Shown: one piece after another, positions 24,347 to 34,596 of the stretch
How the letters are laid out: each line of letters begins with the position of its first letter
Position numbering within the stretch: the first letter of the stretch is position 1
NCBI GenBank assembly: GCA_031431125.1
Contig: JANPCX010000080.1
Coordinates: 1 to 49,532 of the forward strand
DNA: 49,532 nucleotides
Direction of reading: 5' to 3'
From: JANPCX01 sp031431125
GTDB lineage: Bacteria; Pseudomonadota; Gammaproteobacteria; Burkholderiales; Burkholderiaceae_C
Position numbers and translations under genes: made by a program
The notes under the pieces: generated by a model
What the model saw: only the letters and a program-made list of their open reading frames with translations
Told to the model about the DNA's origin: nothing
Database searches by the model: none

Positions 24347-25933
24347 TTAACCGGTGTAACCCGCGTCACGTTCCAACTTGAACGCACCGACCATGCGGGT
24401 CAGAGCAATGGACTGGTCTTTCAGCGACTCAGCAGCAGCGGCAGACTGCTCCACCAGGGCCGCGTTTTGCTGCGTCATGGAGTCCAGCTGTGTGACCGAG
24501 TGGTTGATCTGTGTGATGCCTTCAGACTGATCACGCGACGCGGCGGTGATTTCTCCAATGATGTCGGAGACGCGCTGCACCGAGCCCACGATTTCTTTCA
24601 TGGTTTTTCCCGCATCGGCCACCAAGCGGCTACCACCTTCTACTTTTTCGACCGACGCGCCAATCAGGGTCTTGATTTCTTTGGCGGCCTCGGCAGAACG
24701 TCCTGCCAAGCTGCGCACTTCACCGGCCACAACCGCAAAACCTCGGCCTTGTTCGCCCGCACGTGCGGCCTCAACCGCGGCGTTGAGCGCCAAGATATTG
24801 GTCTGGAAAGCAATCCCGTCGATCACGCCAATGATGTCTGCGATTTTCTTGGAGCTGGCATTGATATCTTGCATGGTGGCAACCACCTGTGAGACCACCA
24901 CACCACCCCGTGCTGCCACTTCGGCCGCTGAGCCTGCCAGTTCATTGGCATGTTTGGCATGGTCGGTGGACTGTTTAATCACCCCCGTGAGGTACTCCAT
25001 GGAGGAAGCCGCATATTGCAAGTTGCTGGCCGTTTCTTCCGTGCGGTGGCTCAGATCCATATTCCCTGAAGCCACTTCCGTGCTGGCTGTTTGAATAGAG
25101 TCAGCCGTCTGCAAAATGTCGCCCACCAGGCCACGCAAGCGGTCTTGCATGGCACTGATGGCCTCGAGCAGGCGCCCGGTTTCGTCGTGAATGCGGACCT
25201 CAATATTGGATGTCAGGTCACCTTCAGCAATACGCTCGGCAACGACCACCGCGCGTTTAATGGGGGCGGTCACACTGCGCGTGATCCACAGTGCGATCAG
25301 CGTGCCAATGGCCACAGATGCCACCACCAAGGCCAGGGCTGCCATCAAGGCTCTTTTCTGGCTGCTGCTGGCGGACTCGGTGGCTTCGACAGACAGTTTG
25401 TCTTGCAGGATGATCAAGTCTGCGACCTTTTTACGCCAGATTACCTCTTCGGGTTGCACCTTGTTGGTCAAGGTCAGGACGGCAGACACGTTGTCACCAT
25501 CACTGCCCTGTTGGGCAGCGTCAGTGAACAACGGAATGGTTTTCTTACTCGATGCTTGAATCTCGGCAAACAGGGTCTTTTCGTCGTCATTGGCGCCCGT
25601 GGTTTCCATGGCGCTCGCCAGCGCGGCTTCGGCTTCGATGTAGCCTTTTCTGGTGTCCTCGATGAGTTTGGCCTGGCCATCAATCTTGCCCACGTCGGTG
25701 AACAAGGTGATGTTGCGCGCCTGGATGGCCATGTCACTGATGTGGTTCATCAGGTCGTTGGCCAATTTGGTTTTCAGGTTGTTCACCTCTGAAATTTGCT
25801 TCAGGTGTCCGCCCATGCCTTGCATGGCGATCCCGCTCGTGATCGCCACGGCAATCAGCAAAGCCAATACACAACCAAAGCCGAAACTCAGTCGTTTTGC
25901 AATCGACGCGGATTGGATCTTGTTCAGAAACAT
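24347..25933 (-). CDS. Methyl-accepting chemotaxis protein
   Basis: A 528-residue membrane chemoreceptor. It has an N-terminal span (about 13-34), a periplasmic four-helix-bundle-type sensor (about 35-190), a second span (about 191-213), a HAMP domain beginning TRSVTAPIKRAVVVAERIAEGDLTS, and the cytoplasmic signalling hairpin with the highly conserved tip KIADIIGVIDGIAFQTNILALNAAV-type region (given here only in outline, about 370-395). It signals to CheA via CheW. No CheR-tethering WETF tail is present (ends RDAGYTG). It is preceded by a sigma-28-like promoter and by a close paralogue upstream in the same orientation. Confidence 0.95.
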   Translation of the reverse strand: MFLNKIQSASIAKRLSFGFGCVLALLIAVAITSGIAMQGMGGHLKQISEVNNLKTKLANDLMNHISDMAIQARNITLFTDVGKIDGQAKLIEDTRKGYIEAEAALASAMETTGANDDEKTLFAEIQASSKKTIPLFTDAAQQGSDGDNVSAVLTLTNKVQPEEVIWRKKVADLIILQDKLSVEATESASSSQKRALMAALALVVASVAIGTLIALWITRSVTAPIKRAVVVAERIAEGDLTSNIEVRIHDETGRLLEAISAMQDRLRGLVGDILQTADSIQTASTEVASGNMDLSHRTEETASNLQYAASSMEYLTGVIKQSTDHAKHANELAGSAAEVAARGGVVVSQVVATMQDINASSKKIADIIGVIDGIAFQTNILALNAAVEAARAGEQGRGFAVVAGEVRSLAGRSAEAAKEIKTLIGASVEKVEGGSRLVADAGKTMKEIVGSVQRVSDIIGEITAASRDQSEGITQINHSVTQLDSMTQQNAALVEQSAAAAESLKDQSIALTRMVGAFKLERDAGYTG

Positions 25934-26001
25934 GGCAACCTCGTTGTTGATTCCAGATTCAGACCTAGTGTCTGCCTTCTACCGGGTCTTCAATACATGG
26001 A

Positions 26002-26028
26002 ATATCGGCACGATTTCCGGTCAGTTAA
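26002..26028 (-). promoter_or_regulatory. Sigma-28 (FliA)-type promoter for MCP gene
   Basis: On the minus strand TTAA, 15 bases, then GCCGATAT, close to the E. coli FliA consensus TAAA-N15-GCCGATAA. The -10 element lies about 70 bases upstream of the MCP start at 25933. Confidence 0.75.
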
Positions 26029-26062
26029 GTACCATGACAATTTCGCATGGGAAACCAGTGGG

Positions 26063-27649
26063 TCAGGCTGATCCAGCCGCGGGTTCGCGGGTCAGCCGAA
26101 ACGCGTCAACCATGTGAGTCAGGTTATGGGCCTGTTCTTTCAGTGATTCAGCCGCGGCGGCCGACTGCTCTACCAAGGCAGAGTTCTGCTGCGTCATTTG
26201 GTCCAGTTGGCTCACCGAGCCGCTGACTTGGCTGATGCCATCAGATTGTTCGCTGGACGCAGCCGTGATCTCGCCGATGATGTCGGAGACACGCTGCACC
26301 GAACCCACAATTTCTTTCATGGTTTTGCCCGCGTCCGCCACCAAACGACTGCCGCCCTCTACCTTTTCGACCGAAGCGCCAATCAAGCTCTTGATCTCTT
26401 TGGCGGCTTCTGCAGAGCGGCCCGCGAGGCTTCGCACCTCACCGGCTACCACGGCGAAACCACGGCCTTGTTCGCCAGCGCGAGCGGCTTCAACCGCAGC
26501 GTTCAATGCGAGGATGTTGGTTTGGAAGGCGATGCCGTCAATCACGCTGATGATGTCGGCGATTTTCTTGGAGCTGGCGTTGATGTCTTCCATGGTGGTG
26601 ACCACCTGCGACACCACGGCGCCACCACGAGCAGCAACCTCGGCCGCCGAGGTAGCGAGTTGGTTGGCCTGGCGCGCAGAATCTGCACTTTGGCGCACCG
26701 TCCCCGTGAGTTGATCCATGCTGGACGCGGCCTGCTGCAAGCTACTGGAGGTTTGTTCGGTGCGTTGGCTCAGGTCCAGGTTGCCTGAAGCCACCTCTTC
26801 GCTGGCGACTTGAATGGAGTTGGCGGTTTGGCGAATGTCGCCCACCAAACCACGCAGCCTGTCTTGCATCGCACTGATGGCTTCTAGTAAGCGGCCTGTT
26901 TCGTCGGGAATGCGAATTTCAATTTTGGACGTGAGATCACCCTGTGCAATACGCTCCGCAACCACCACGGCCCGTTTGATGGGCGCGGTCACACTACCAG
27001 TGATGCGCCAAGCGATGAGTCCACCAGCCAGCAAGGACGCCACAACCAAAATAGCCTGAATCAACAAGGCCTGGTGCTGACTGCGCGTGGACGCTTGCGC
27101 GGCTTGTTTGGAGTTTTCCTTCTGCATCGCAATGAACTCGGCCACCGTTTTGCGCCACATCAATTCGTTGGGCGCCACTTGTTCGGTGAGGGTCATCACG
27201 GAAGACATGTTGTCCCCTTGCCCGCCTTGATGGGCCGCCAATGCCACCATGGGGCGCGTTTTCTTACCTGCTTCAACCAACTTTACTAGCAGAGCCTGTT
27301 CCTCGGCGGAAGCCTCGTTGGCCTTTATATCGGCGGCCAAAGCATCTTCCAACTGAGCATAGTGGACATCGAGCTCCTTGAGCCCCTTGACCTCTTTGTC
27401 AATCGCCTGCACATCGGTCAACAGGGTGATGCTGCGCACCGAGGTGGCCATGTCGCCAATGGTGATCATCAAGTCGTTGGCCAACGATGAACGCAAACCG
27501 TTGACTTCCACCACCTGGGTCATTTGCGCCCCCGCTTGCCGAAGCGCCCAGGTACTCACCGCCGCGATACACAGCAGCAAGGCCAAGACACTGGCAAAAC
27601 CCAGGCCCAGTCGGCGCGCCAAAGACGAGTTCAGATTCAGATTCCACAT
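26063..27649 (-). CDS. Methyl-accepting chemotaxis protein
   Basis: A 528-residue chemoreceptor, MWNLNLNSSLARRLGLGFASV. It has a first span (about 12-33), a periplasmic helical sensor domain (about 34-190) different from that of its neighbour, a second span (about 191-212), HAMP (SVTAPIKRAVVVAERIAQGDLTSK) and the cytoplasmic signalling domain, nearly identical to the neighbouring receptor. The tail ends TREPAAGSA without a WETF motif. A GGAG site precedes the start. Its own sigma-28-like promoter lies upstream. The two receptors probably arose by duplication followed by divergence of the sensor half. Confidence 0.95.
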   Translation of the reverse strand: MWNLNLNSSLARRLGLGFASVLALLLCIAAVSTWALRQAGAQMTQVVEVNGLRSSLANDLMITIGDMATSVRSITLLTDVQAIDKEVKGLKELDVHYAQLEDALAADIKANEASAEEQALLVKLVEAGKKTRPMVALAAHQGGQGDNMSSVMTLTEQVAPNELMWRKTVAEFIAMQKENSKQAAQASTRSQHQALLIQAILVVASLLAGGLIAWRITGSVTAPIKRAVVVAERIAQGDLTSKIEIRIPDETGRLLEAISAMQDRLRGLVGDIRQTANSIQVASEEVASGNLDLSQRTEQTSSSLQQAASSMDQLTGTVRQSADSARQANQLATSAAEVAARGGAVVSQVVTTMEDINASSKKIADIISVIDGIAFQTNILALNAAVEAARAGEQGRGFAVVAGEVRSLAGRSAEAAKEIKSLIGASVEKVEGGSRLVADAGKTMKEIVGSVQRVSDIIGEITAASSEQSDGISQVSGSVSQLDQMTQQNSALVEQSAAAAESLKEQAHNLTHMVDAFRLTREPAAGSA

Positions 27650-27817
27650 ATCGATCTCCGGTTCGCGGGACAGCGTGCATGGCCGTCAAGCCTTGCCGCC
27701 GTGGTTTTCCGCGAGGTCTCTTTCATGGGTTCGAGCACGCCGGTTTGTGTGGCCGTACCCTGACTGTCCATGTTTGAGATGCAAGTTTCGCATGCACCAA
27801 AATGGACCATGCCTGGA

Positions 27818-27844
27818 ATATCGGCAGAAAAAGCCGCCAATTGA
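27818..27844 (-). promoter_or_regulatory. Sigma-28 (FliA)-type promoter for MCP gene
   Basis: On the minus strand TCAA, 15 bases, then GCCGATAT followed by TCC, the same -10 sequence as at 26002. It lies about 170 bases upstream of the MCP start at 27649 and 20 bases past the stop of the metalloprotease gene. Confidence 0.75.
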
Positions 27845-27863
27845 GGGGGATCCGCCCCCTCTA

Positions 27864-30662
27864 TCAAACACCAGCGCGGGGCAGCTTGGCGTTCAAGGCC
27901 TGAGTCAGGGTGTCCACACAGTCCTGCCAATGCGCTCTCAGCGCTGGCGAACGGGACGAGGCCCGCTGGGCTTGGTTCAAACGTTTGAGCAAACTTTGCG
28001 CTTGCTCCCGCACCACCGTGCGTGCCGATGCACGGCTCATGGAAGCAGGCCGCAACAGCAAATCGGCCAAACGATTGAGGTATTCGCGCTGCATCGCTTG
28101 GCGTGCCTCGGAGACATCGGTTTTGGATGCCAACTCAGACCAGACAGCACGGTCGATTTGATCGAAGAGCTCGGCGACGGAAAAGCGAGCCTGCGTGGCA
28201 TTTTGTTTTCCTTGGGCGTCGAGGATGCGTACCGACATGGCATCGCTCATTAGGACCGACAGGGTGGCGCGCTGCAACTCCGTGATGCGCTGCGCCACCG
28301 GGTAGTCCGTCGTGATGCCAGCCACCTCAGCACGGTCTTGAAAGTCGGGCGCCAACCGTCGCTGCAAAGCGGGTGATACCGACAACCCCGTTGGAGAGAA
28401 CACCGTTTGGATCACCAAGGCCAGTGCTTGTCGGCTGCTGCTGGCAGTTACCGGCGTCAAAGGGTCGCGGCCACTGCCGGGAAAATCACGCACGGTACGA
28501 ACACCTGCCATTTGACGCACCAGCAAACCGACCGAGCGGCCCACATCGTTCAAGGCATAGTTGAGCGAACGACGCAACTGGGCGTAGTCGCGGTCGGTTC
28601 GAAGCACCCGACCTTCTTGGCGTTTAAACACCTCACGTGCAATGGCCAAACGTTTGCTCGCGAATGCCAGGGGGTCGCTGCCCAAATCCCCCATGGCGGC
28701 CTCGGGGTCCAAACCGAGAAAAACATCTTCATCCGTGGCAAAGCCCAGTCCTGGTTCATGGCCGCGACCGGCGATACGCTGCAACTCGGCCGCCTCGTCG
28801 GCGGCAGCGATCGGCTTGTAAGCGTATTCAATGGCCCAGTGGTCATAGGGTCCGAGGCTGGATTGAAACGGCGCCACTTTGGGCTTGCCCGGAGCGCTCA
28901 TATTGACTGCGTTGTAATCCATGACCGAACCGCTGGTGCCATGGGTCTGGGTGAAGGCGGGGCTGGCCAATTGGTCCTCGGTGTAGAGCCTGGAGGCTCG
29001 GAAGTTGTGGCGCAGACCCAGGGTGTGGCCCACCTCATGCATGGTGAGGTCCTTCAAGTAGGCCTGCACAAACTGCTCTACGTCGGGGCTGTCGGGATCC
29101 AGGTCGTCCCGGGACTCCAGCACGTCCAGGGCATAGGCCAGTTGCTCGGCCGACTGTTGTGCGTGCAAGCACCGCGCATGGTCATGGCCCCAAACAGGCG
29201 ACGCAAACCCTGACGCATGGGTGGCGGCGGGATGGGCGCCCAAAGCACCCAAACCAGGCAACACTATCTGTGCCGCAAATGCGCGCGTGCCTCGTATGCT
29301 TTGACCTTCGATGGCGATGTCTGCGTCCAGAATTTCACCCGTACGCGGATCCAGATGGTGGGGGCCAATGCCGCCAAACCGAGGCTCGGGATTGACCATC
29401 CAGCGAATCGACGCCACGCCGAGGTCCAGGGTGTCAAAGCTGGCATCGTCGGGCTGTTGTTTGACCACGATGGCGTTCTTGAAACCGATGCGTTCAAAGG
29501 CCTTGTTCCATTCCAAAATGCCGGCTTCTATCGTGGCCCGGTATTTCAGCGGAATGTTGCGATCCAGCCAATAGGTGATGGGCTGCACCGGCTCGGACAG
29601 TGCCTCACCAGGGTCCTTGCGCTCCAGTCGCCAACGGCTGACATACCGTTGGCGCGCTGAACGATTCAGATCGTCGCTGAAGTCAAGCACCGTCTGAGAA
29701 AAATGACCCACACGCGGGTCCGCCTTGCGCTGGGCCATGGGTATCTTGGGCAGAGGCGCCAAAGAAAAGTGCAGCCCGAAGAAAAGGCTGCGCGCGTCAG
29801 GTAAAAAACTGGGCAATGTCGGCGCCACCGGCACGCCAGGCTGGGGGAAGGCCAAAGTCGGTGTGTAGTAATGGTTCTGCGTTTCTATGACCAAGACTTG
29901 CGGCGTGGCCCTGACACCCGTCACCGCGGTGTGGCGGCTGTCTAAGTTGTAGCTCTGACGGAAAGCGCGCTGCAACGATGGTGCAATGGCCAACATATCG
30001 GTGAGGAACAAGGCGTTGGCCTCCACCAGCACCGTCTTGCGGTCGGGATGCGGTTGGCTGGCCACGGTGCTGCTGCTGAGCAAACTGGGCGACAGCGCCA
30101 CGTCCACCGCCCTGGCCTCTGGCGAGCCTGGGGGTGCCACTGCCATTTGATTGCGTGCCACCAAACGAACTTGGTTGTAAACCCGAACGAACTCGACCAC
30201 CTGCCCCCCCGAAGCACCCGAGGTAATGGCCATCAAGCCCCCAACGAAGTAGCCCTCGCCTATGCCGGTTCTGAGTTTGGGTGACAACAAATAGGGTGTG
30301 CCCCAATGCTCTGGACCCAGCTCCAACCACACCTTCTCATCCTTTTGCCAAGCCGTGAGTGGCCCTTCAATCTTGCGGGCATCTTTGATGACTTGTGCAA
30401 AAGCAGGGAGCCCGGGCGTTACCGCTGGCGTTGGTGGTGCTGCCGTGGCTGCAGCGGCTGTCGCAGCAGGTGCCACAGAAGGTGATACAGCGTTAGCCGC
30501 CGCCGCAGGGGGTGGCAATGTGATGGGGGCAGGCGCGTTGCTCGTGGTTGAGGACTTCTCAGGCCACCCAGTGGCGCAACCTGAGACAGCCGCCACCACG
30601 ATCGTCAACACCACAAGCCCTGACAACCAACGTGGTGCAGTGCACGCCCTGCGGTACTTCAT
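27864..30662 (-). CDS. Lipoprotein zinc metalloprotease, DUF5117/DUF5118 type
   Basis: A 932-residue secreted or outer-membrane-attached protein. It has an N-terminal signal with lipobox VSGC (about 32-35) and an Ala/Pro/Thr-rich linker, then the DUF5117-like and DUF4953-like regions. The extended zinc motif HEVGHTLGLRHNF (about residues 541-553) matches the metzincin pattern HExxHxxGxxH. FGGIGPHHLDPRTGEILDADI-type sequence before it is typical of this family. AAGGA sits six bases before the ATG at 30662 and decides that start over the ATG two codons earlier. The natural substrate is unknown. It lies between ettA and the two MCP genes on the same strand. Confidence 0.88.
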   Translation of the reverse strand: MKYRRACTAPRWLSGLVVLTIVVAAVSGCATGWPEKSSTTSNAPAPITLPPPAAAANAVSPSVAPAATAAAATAAPPTPAVTPGLPAFAQVIKDARKIEGPLTAWQKDEKVWLELGPEHWGTPYLLSPKLRTGIGEGYFVGGLMAITSGASGGQVVEFVRVYNQVRLVARNQMAVAPPGSPEARAVDVALSPSLLSSSTVASQPHPDRKTVLVEANALFLTDMLAIAPSLQRAFRQSYNLDSRHTAVTGVRATPQVLVIETQNHYYTPTLAFPQPGVPVAPTLPSFLPDARSLFFGLHFSLAPLPKIPMAQRKADPRVGHFSQTVLDFSDDLNRSARQRYVSRWRLERKDPGEALSEPVQPITYWLDRNIPLKYRATIEAGILEWNKAFERIGFKNAIVVKQQPDDASFDTLDLGVASIRWMVNPEPRFGGIGPHHLDPRTGEILDADIAIEGQSIRGTRAFAAQIVLPGLGALGAHPAATHASGFASPVWGHDHARCLHAQQSAEQLAYALDVLESRDDLDPDSPDVEQFVQAYLKDLTMHEVGHTLGLRHNFRASRLYTEDQLASPAFTQTHGTSGSVMDYNAVNMSAPGKPKVAPFQSSLGPYDHWAIEYAYKPIAAADEAAELQRIAGRGHEPGLGFATDEDVFLGLDPEAAMGDLGSDPLAFASKRLAIAREVFKRQEGRVLRTDRDYAQLRRSLNYALNDVGRSVGLLVRQMAGVRTVRDFPGSGRDPLTPVTASSSRQALALVIQTVFSPTGLSVSPALQRRLAPDFQDRAEVAGITTDYPVAQRITELQRATLSVLMSDAMSVRILDAQGKQNATQARFSVAELFDQIDRAVWSELASKTDVSEARQAMQREYLNRLADLLLRPASMSRASARTVVREQAQSLLKRLNQAQRASSRSPALRAHWQDCVDTLTQALNAKLPRAGV

Positions 30663-30725
30663 GCGCATTCCTTCAGGCTCCAAACTCGGGGCATCTTGGT
30701 GTCATCATGCCCCGGAATATGAGGA

Positions 30726-32390
30726 TCACTTCAACGCTTTGAACCGCACCCGCTTGGGCCTGGCACCCTCTTCACCCAGGCGCTTTTTCTTGTCGGCCTC
30801 GTACTCTTGGTAGTTGCCATCAAAGAACACCCACTTCGAGTCGCCTTCGCAGGCCAAGATGTGGGTGGCGATGCGGTCCAAGAACCAGCGGTCGTGGCTG
30901 ATGACCATGATGGAGCCCGCGAACTCAAGGAGCGCATCTTCCAGCGCCCGCAAAGTTTCCACGTCCAAGTCGTTGGACGGCTCGTCTAGCATCAGCACAT
31001 TGCCGCCCTGGGCCAAGGTTTTGGCCAAGTGCAAACGTCCGCGTTCACCGCCCGACAGGCTACCCACCAGCTTTTGCTGGTCGTTGCCTTTGAAGTTGAA
31101 GCGGCCAATGTAGGCGCGTGAGGGCATCACGAACTTGCCGACCACGATGTTGTCGAGGCCACCCGACACGTCCTGCCACACCGTTTTGTCCCCTTCCAGC
31201 GACTCGCGGCTTTGGTCCACAAACGCCATCTTGGCGGTGGGCCCGATCTTCACCGTGCCGCTGTCGGGTTTTTCTTGACCCGAGATCATGCGGAACAAGG
31301 TGGACTTACCGGCACCGTTGGGGCCAATGATGCCGACGATGGCACCTGCGGGCACTTTGAAACTCAGGTCGTCGATCAACACACGGTCACCGAAGCTCTT
31401 GGTCACGCCTTCAAACTCGATCACCTCGTGGCCCAAACGGTCCGCCACGGGAATGAAAATTTCATTCGTCTCGTTGCGTTTTTGGTAGTCCACATCGGAC
31501 AACTCTTCAAAACGCGCCAAACGTGCCTTGCTCTTGGCCTGGCGGCCCTTGGGGTTTTGGCGCACCCATTCCAATTCCTTCTTCATGGCCTTGGTGCGGG
31601 CGTCTTCCGACTTCTGCTCTTGCTCCAGGCGGCCTTCTTTTTGCTCCAACCACGTGGAGTAGTTGCCTTTCCACGGGATGCCCGAGCCACGGTCCAACTC
31701 CAAAATCCACTCGGCCGCGTTGTCGAGGAAGTAGCGGTCGTGGGTGATGGCCACCACGGTGCCGGAGAAGCGGCTCAAGAACTGCTCCAACCAATCCACC
31801 GACTCGGCGTCCAAGTGGTTGGTCGGCTCGTCCAGCAACAACATGTCGGGCTTGGACAGCAACAAGCGGCACAAGGCAACGCGGCGTTTTTCACCGCCGG
31901 ACAATTTGCCAACCACGGCATCCCAGGGCGGCAGGCGCAGCGCGTCGGCGGCCAACTCCAATTGCAGGTCAGTATTTTCGGCACCAGCGGACGAAATGAT
32001 GGCTTCCAGCTCGGCTTGTTCAGCGGCCAGTTTGTCGAAGTCGGCGTTTTCGTCGGCATATTCGGCATACACCTCATCGAGCCGCTTCTTGGCCGCCAGT
32101 GCCCCGCCGATGCCTTCTTCGACAGCTTCGCGAACGGTTTGCTCGGCATTCATGATCGGCTCTTGCGGCAAGTAACCGATCTTCAGGCCCGGCATGGGCG
32201 TGGCTTAGCCTTCAATGTCTTTGTCCACCCCCGCCATGATTTTGAGCAAGGTGCTCTTGCCCGAGCCGTTCAAACCCAGCATGCCGATCTTGGCCCCGGG
32301 GAAAAAGCTGAGGGAAATGTTCTTGAGGATTTGACGCTTCGGCGGCACGATTTTGCCGACGCGGTTCATGGTAAAGACGTACTGGGCCAT
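30726..32390 (-). pseudogene. ettA: Energy-dependent translational throttle EttA, interrupted by an in-frame stop
   Basis: EttA is an ABC-F ATPase that binds the ribosomal E site and gates the first steps of elongation according to ATP level. The full frame would give about 554 residues. The first part (MAQYVFTMNRVGKIVPPKR, Walker A GLNGSGKST at 39-47) runs for 61 residues, then codon 62 is TAA (32205-32207) where the family has a glutamate codon (GEATPMP). The frame resumes at once and continues intact to 30726, with signature LSGGEKRR, Walker B LLLDEPTNHLD and the second LSGGERGR/MLDEPSNDLD cassette. A GAA to TAA change explains it. It may be a true null, a sequence error, or be bypassed by restart at the ATG four codons downstream (32195), which would lack Walker A of the first cassette. 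Confidence 0.9.
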
Positions 32391-32497
32391 GGGGAGATTG
32401 AGGTGTGGTGAATAACAAGCGCCAACCACCGGCGGCGGCGCAACCCCCTATTGTCGCCTCACCGGGGACGAACGTGTTACCGAGCGCCCCCACAAGG

Positions 32498-33502
32498 TCA
32501 ATCCACCTTCGCTCCGGAGAACTTGATGATGCCGCTGTATTTGGCGGTATCGCGGCGCACCAGCTGGGTCAGTTCTTCGGGTGTGCTGGGACTGGGCTCT
32601 GCCGCCAGCCGGGCCAGGGTGTCAACCACCGACTTGGACTTGAGCGCAGCGGTGAACTGCTCCAGCAGTTTGTCGAGCACAGGTTTGGGGGTGCCAGCAG
32701 GCGCAAACAGACCAAACCAGGTGCTGATGTCGAAGTTTTTGAGCCCTGCCACGCCGGAGCTGGTCAAGGCGGGAATTTCGGGCATCAAGGCAGCCGGTTT
32801 GAGCGTCGTCACGCCGAGTGCTTTGATTTTTCCTTCACGAATACGGGGTGCAGCAGACGCCAGGTTGTCGAACATGAACTGCACCTCGCCGCCGAGCAAG
32901 GCCAGCTGCGCAGGCCCTGCACCGCGGTAAGGAATGTGCAGCGAAAAAGTTTCGGTGCGCATTTTGAAGAACTCTCCGGCCAAGTGCCCTGCACTGCCAT
33001 TGCCGCCCGAGGCGAACTGGGTTTTGCCCGGGTTTTGCTTCAAGTAATCAATCAAATCGGTCACGGTGTTGATCTTGTTCTTGCTTGCAAACTCGTTGTT
33101 CAGCACCAAAACATTGGGCACGTTGGCGATCAAGGTCAGCGGCGCAAAGTCTTTCTGCGCGTCATAGGGCATCTTGGGGTAGAGCGAGGGGTTGATGGAA
33201 TGCGTTGCCACTGCCCCCAACAGCACCGTGTAGCCATCGGCAGGCGCCTTGGCCACGGAGTCAGCACCAATGTTGCCCCCTGCGCCGGAGCGGTTGTCCA
33301 CAATGACAGTGCCCAGACCGGCACGCGAGGCTTCGGCGATAGCGCGTGCGGCAATGTCCAAAGGGCCGCCGGCAGGATAGGGCACGACCAAACGAATGGG
33401 TTTATCGGGAAAGGTTTGTGCAGCAGTCGGGGCGGAACACAGCGCGATGCTCAGTCCCATGGCTGTGGCCACGATGGGCCGTGAGGTGTTGAACTTGAAC
33501 AT
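32498..33502 (-). CDS. Bug-family (TctC-type) periplasmic solute-binding protein
   Basis: A 334-residue secreted receptor with a signal peptide (MFKFNTSRPIVATAMGLSIA, cut near APTAAQ-TFP). The Bug fold is marked by FPDKPIRLVVPYPAGGPLDIAAR, then NRSGAGGNIGADSVAKAPADGYTVLLG and LHIPYRGAGPAQLALLGGEVQFMFDN. Such receptors bind carboxylates or amides and often lack a linked TctAB transporter, as here. The ATG at 33502 is chosen by the signal peptide. It is divergent from a LysR gene (33631), which probably controls it. Ligand unknown. Confidence 0.92.
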   Translation of the reverse strand: MFKFNTSRPIVATAMGLSIALCSAPTAAQTFPDKPIRLVVPYPAGGPLDIAARAIAEASRAGLGTVIVDNRSGAGGNIGADSVAKAPADGYTVLLGAVATHSINPSLYPKMPYDAQKDFAPLTLIANVPNVLVLNNEFASKNKINTVTDLIDYLKQNPGKTQFASGGNGSAGHLAGEFFKMRTETFSLHIPYRGAGPAQLALLGGEVQFMFDNLASAAPRIREGKIKALGVTTLKPAALMPEIPALTSSGVAGLKNFDISTWFGLFAPAGTPKPVLDKLLEQFTAALKSKSVVDTLARLAAEPSPSTPEELTQLVRRDTAKYSGIIKFSGAKVD

Positions 33503-33630
33503 CTGTGTCTCCAATGATGGGTGGTGCGACTTCACTTCTTCGAGTGAGGCAAAACGCCCGAGTCTGCCCGCGCATTCCCATGCCGTCACTTACCTTTATC
33601 ATCGACATCCATGCCAAAGTGTTATGAGTC

Positions 33631-34572
33631 GTGAACCTGCGCCAAATTGAAACCTTTCGGGCGGTGATGCTCAGTGGCGGCATTTCCGATGCAGCGCGCC
33701 TGCTGAAGGTAACGCAGCCGGGCGTCAGCCGCACGGTGAAGCACCTGGAGTCGCAGCTGGGGTTCCGCCTGTTCCAACGCCTCAAAGGCCGCCTGATTCC
33801 CACGCATGAAGCGAGGCTGTTGTTCGATCAAGTGCAGGCGGTTTACCAAGGCGTTCAAGGCATAGACGATTTCGCCCAAGCGCTGCGGACTGGCAGCCAC
33901 GCCACCTTGCGTGTGGCCTGCAGCCCAAGCCTGGGACTGGAGGTGGTGCCCCAAGCACTGGCCACGTGGTGGGCACGTGCACCGTCCAGTCGTTTTGCAC
34001 TGGAAATTTTGCCCTCGCCTGCACTCATGGACGCGCTGGTGTCGGGCCAATCCGATGTCGGACTGTGTGCCGCTGAGGTAGAACACCCCATGCTGCGCAG
34101 CGTTCGCTTGGGGCACATGGACATGGTGTGCATCGCGCCGCAGCACCTGAGCTTGGGGCCCAAACGCCACGTATCGCCCACCGACGTCGCCGAACTGCCC
34201 TTCATTGCTTTTGACGCGCAAACCCACCAAGGTCAGCAGGTGCGGGCAGCGTTCGACGCCGCCGACGTGGCGTTCGCGCCACTGGCCACAGTGCGGTTTG
34301 CACGCACCGCATGTTCGCTGGTCGCCGCAGGCTTGGGGGTTGCATTCGTCGATCCATTGACCGCCAGCCACGTGCACGGAACGCACCACATACATCCCAT
34401 ACGCCCTGTCATCCGCATCCCCATACTGGCACTGACCCCCCTGACCCGACCGGTAAGCACTTTGGTGGACAGTTTTGTCGCAGACGTATCGCGTCAACTT
34501 AAAGCGGCATTGGCGGCAGCCAGTGCATCGACTGCAGCGGCCGCCAGTCGCAACCGCGGTGCCCTGCGCTGA
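33631..34572 (+). CDS. LysR-family transcriptional regulator
   Basis: A 313-residue DNA-binding regulator with the N-terminal winged helix-turn-helix (MNLRQIETFRAVMLSGGISDAARLLKVTQPGVSRTVKHLE, outline about 1-60) and a C-terminal effector-binding domain (about 92-300). The start is GTG at 33631, chosen because the LysR domain begins there; an ATG at 33624 is out of frame. It is divergent from the Bug receptor gene at 32498-33502 with 128 bases between, the classic arrangement for a LysR regulator and its target. The effector may be the ligand of that receptor (inference). Confidence 0.93.
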   Translation: MNLRQIETFRAVMLSGGISDAARLLKVTQPGVSRTVKHLESQLGFRLFQRLKGRLIPTHEARLLFDQVQAVYQGVQGIDDFAQALRTGSHATLRVACSPSLGLEVVPQALATWWARAPSSRFALEILPSPALMDALVSGQSDVGLCAAEVEHPMLRSVRLGHMDMVCIAPQHLSLGPKRHVSPTDVAELPFIAFDAQTHQGQQVRAAFDAADVAFAPLATVRFARTACSLVAAGLGVAFVDPLTASHVHGTHHIHPIRPVIRIPILALTPLTRPVSTLVDSFVADVSRQLKAALAAASASTAAAASRNRGALR

Positions 34573-34596
34573 TCGTTTGCGCGAGAATCCGCCGCC

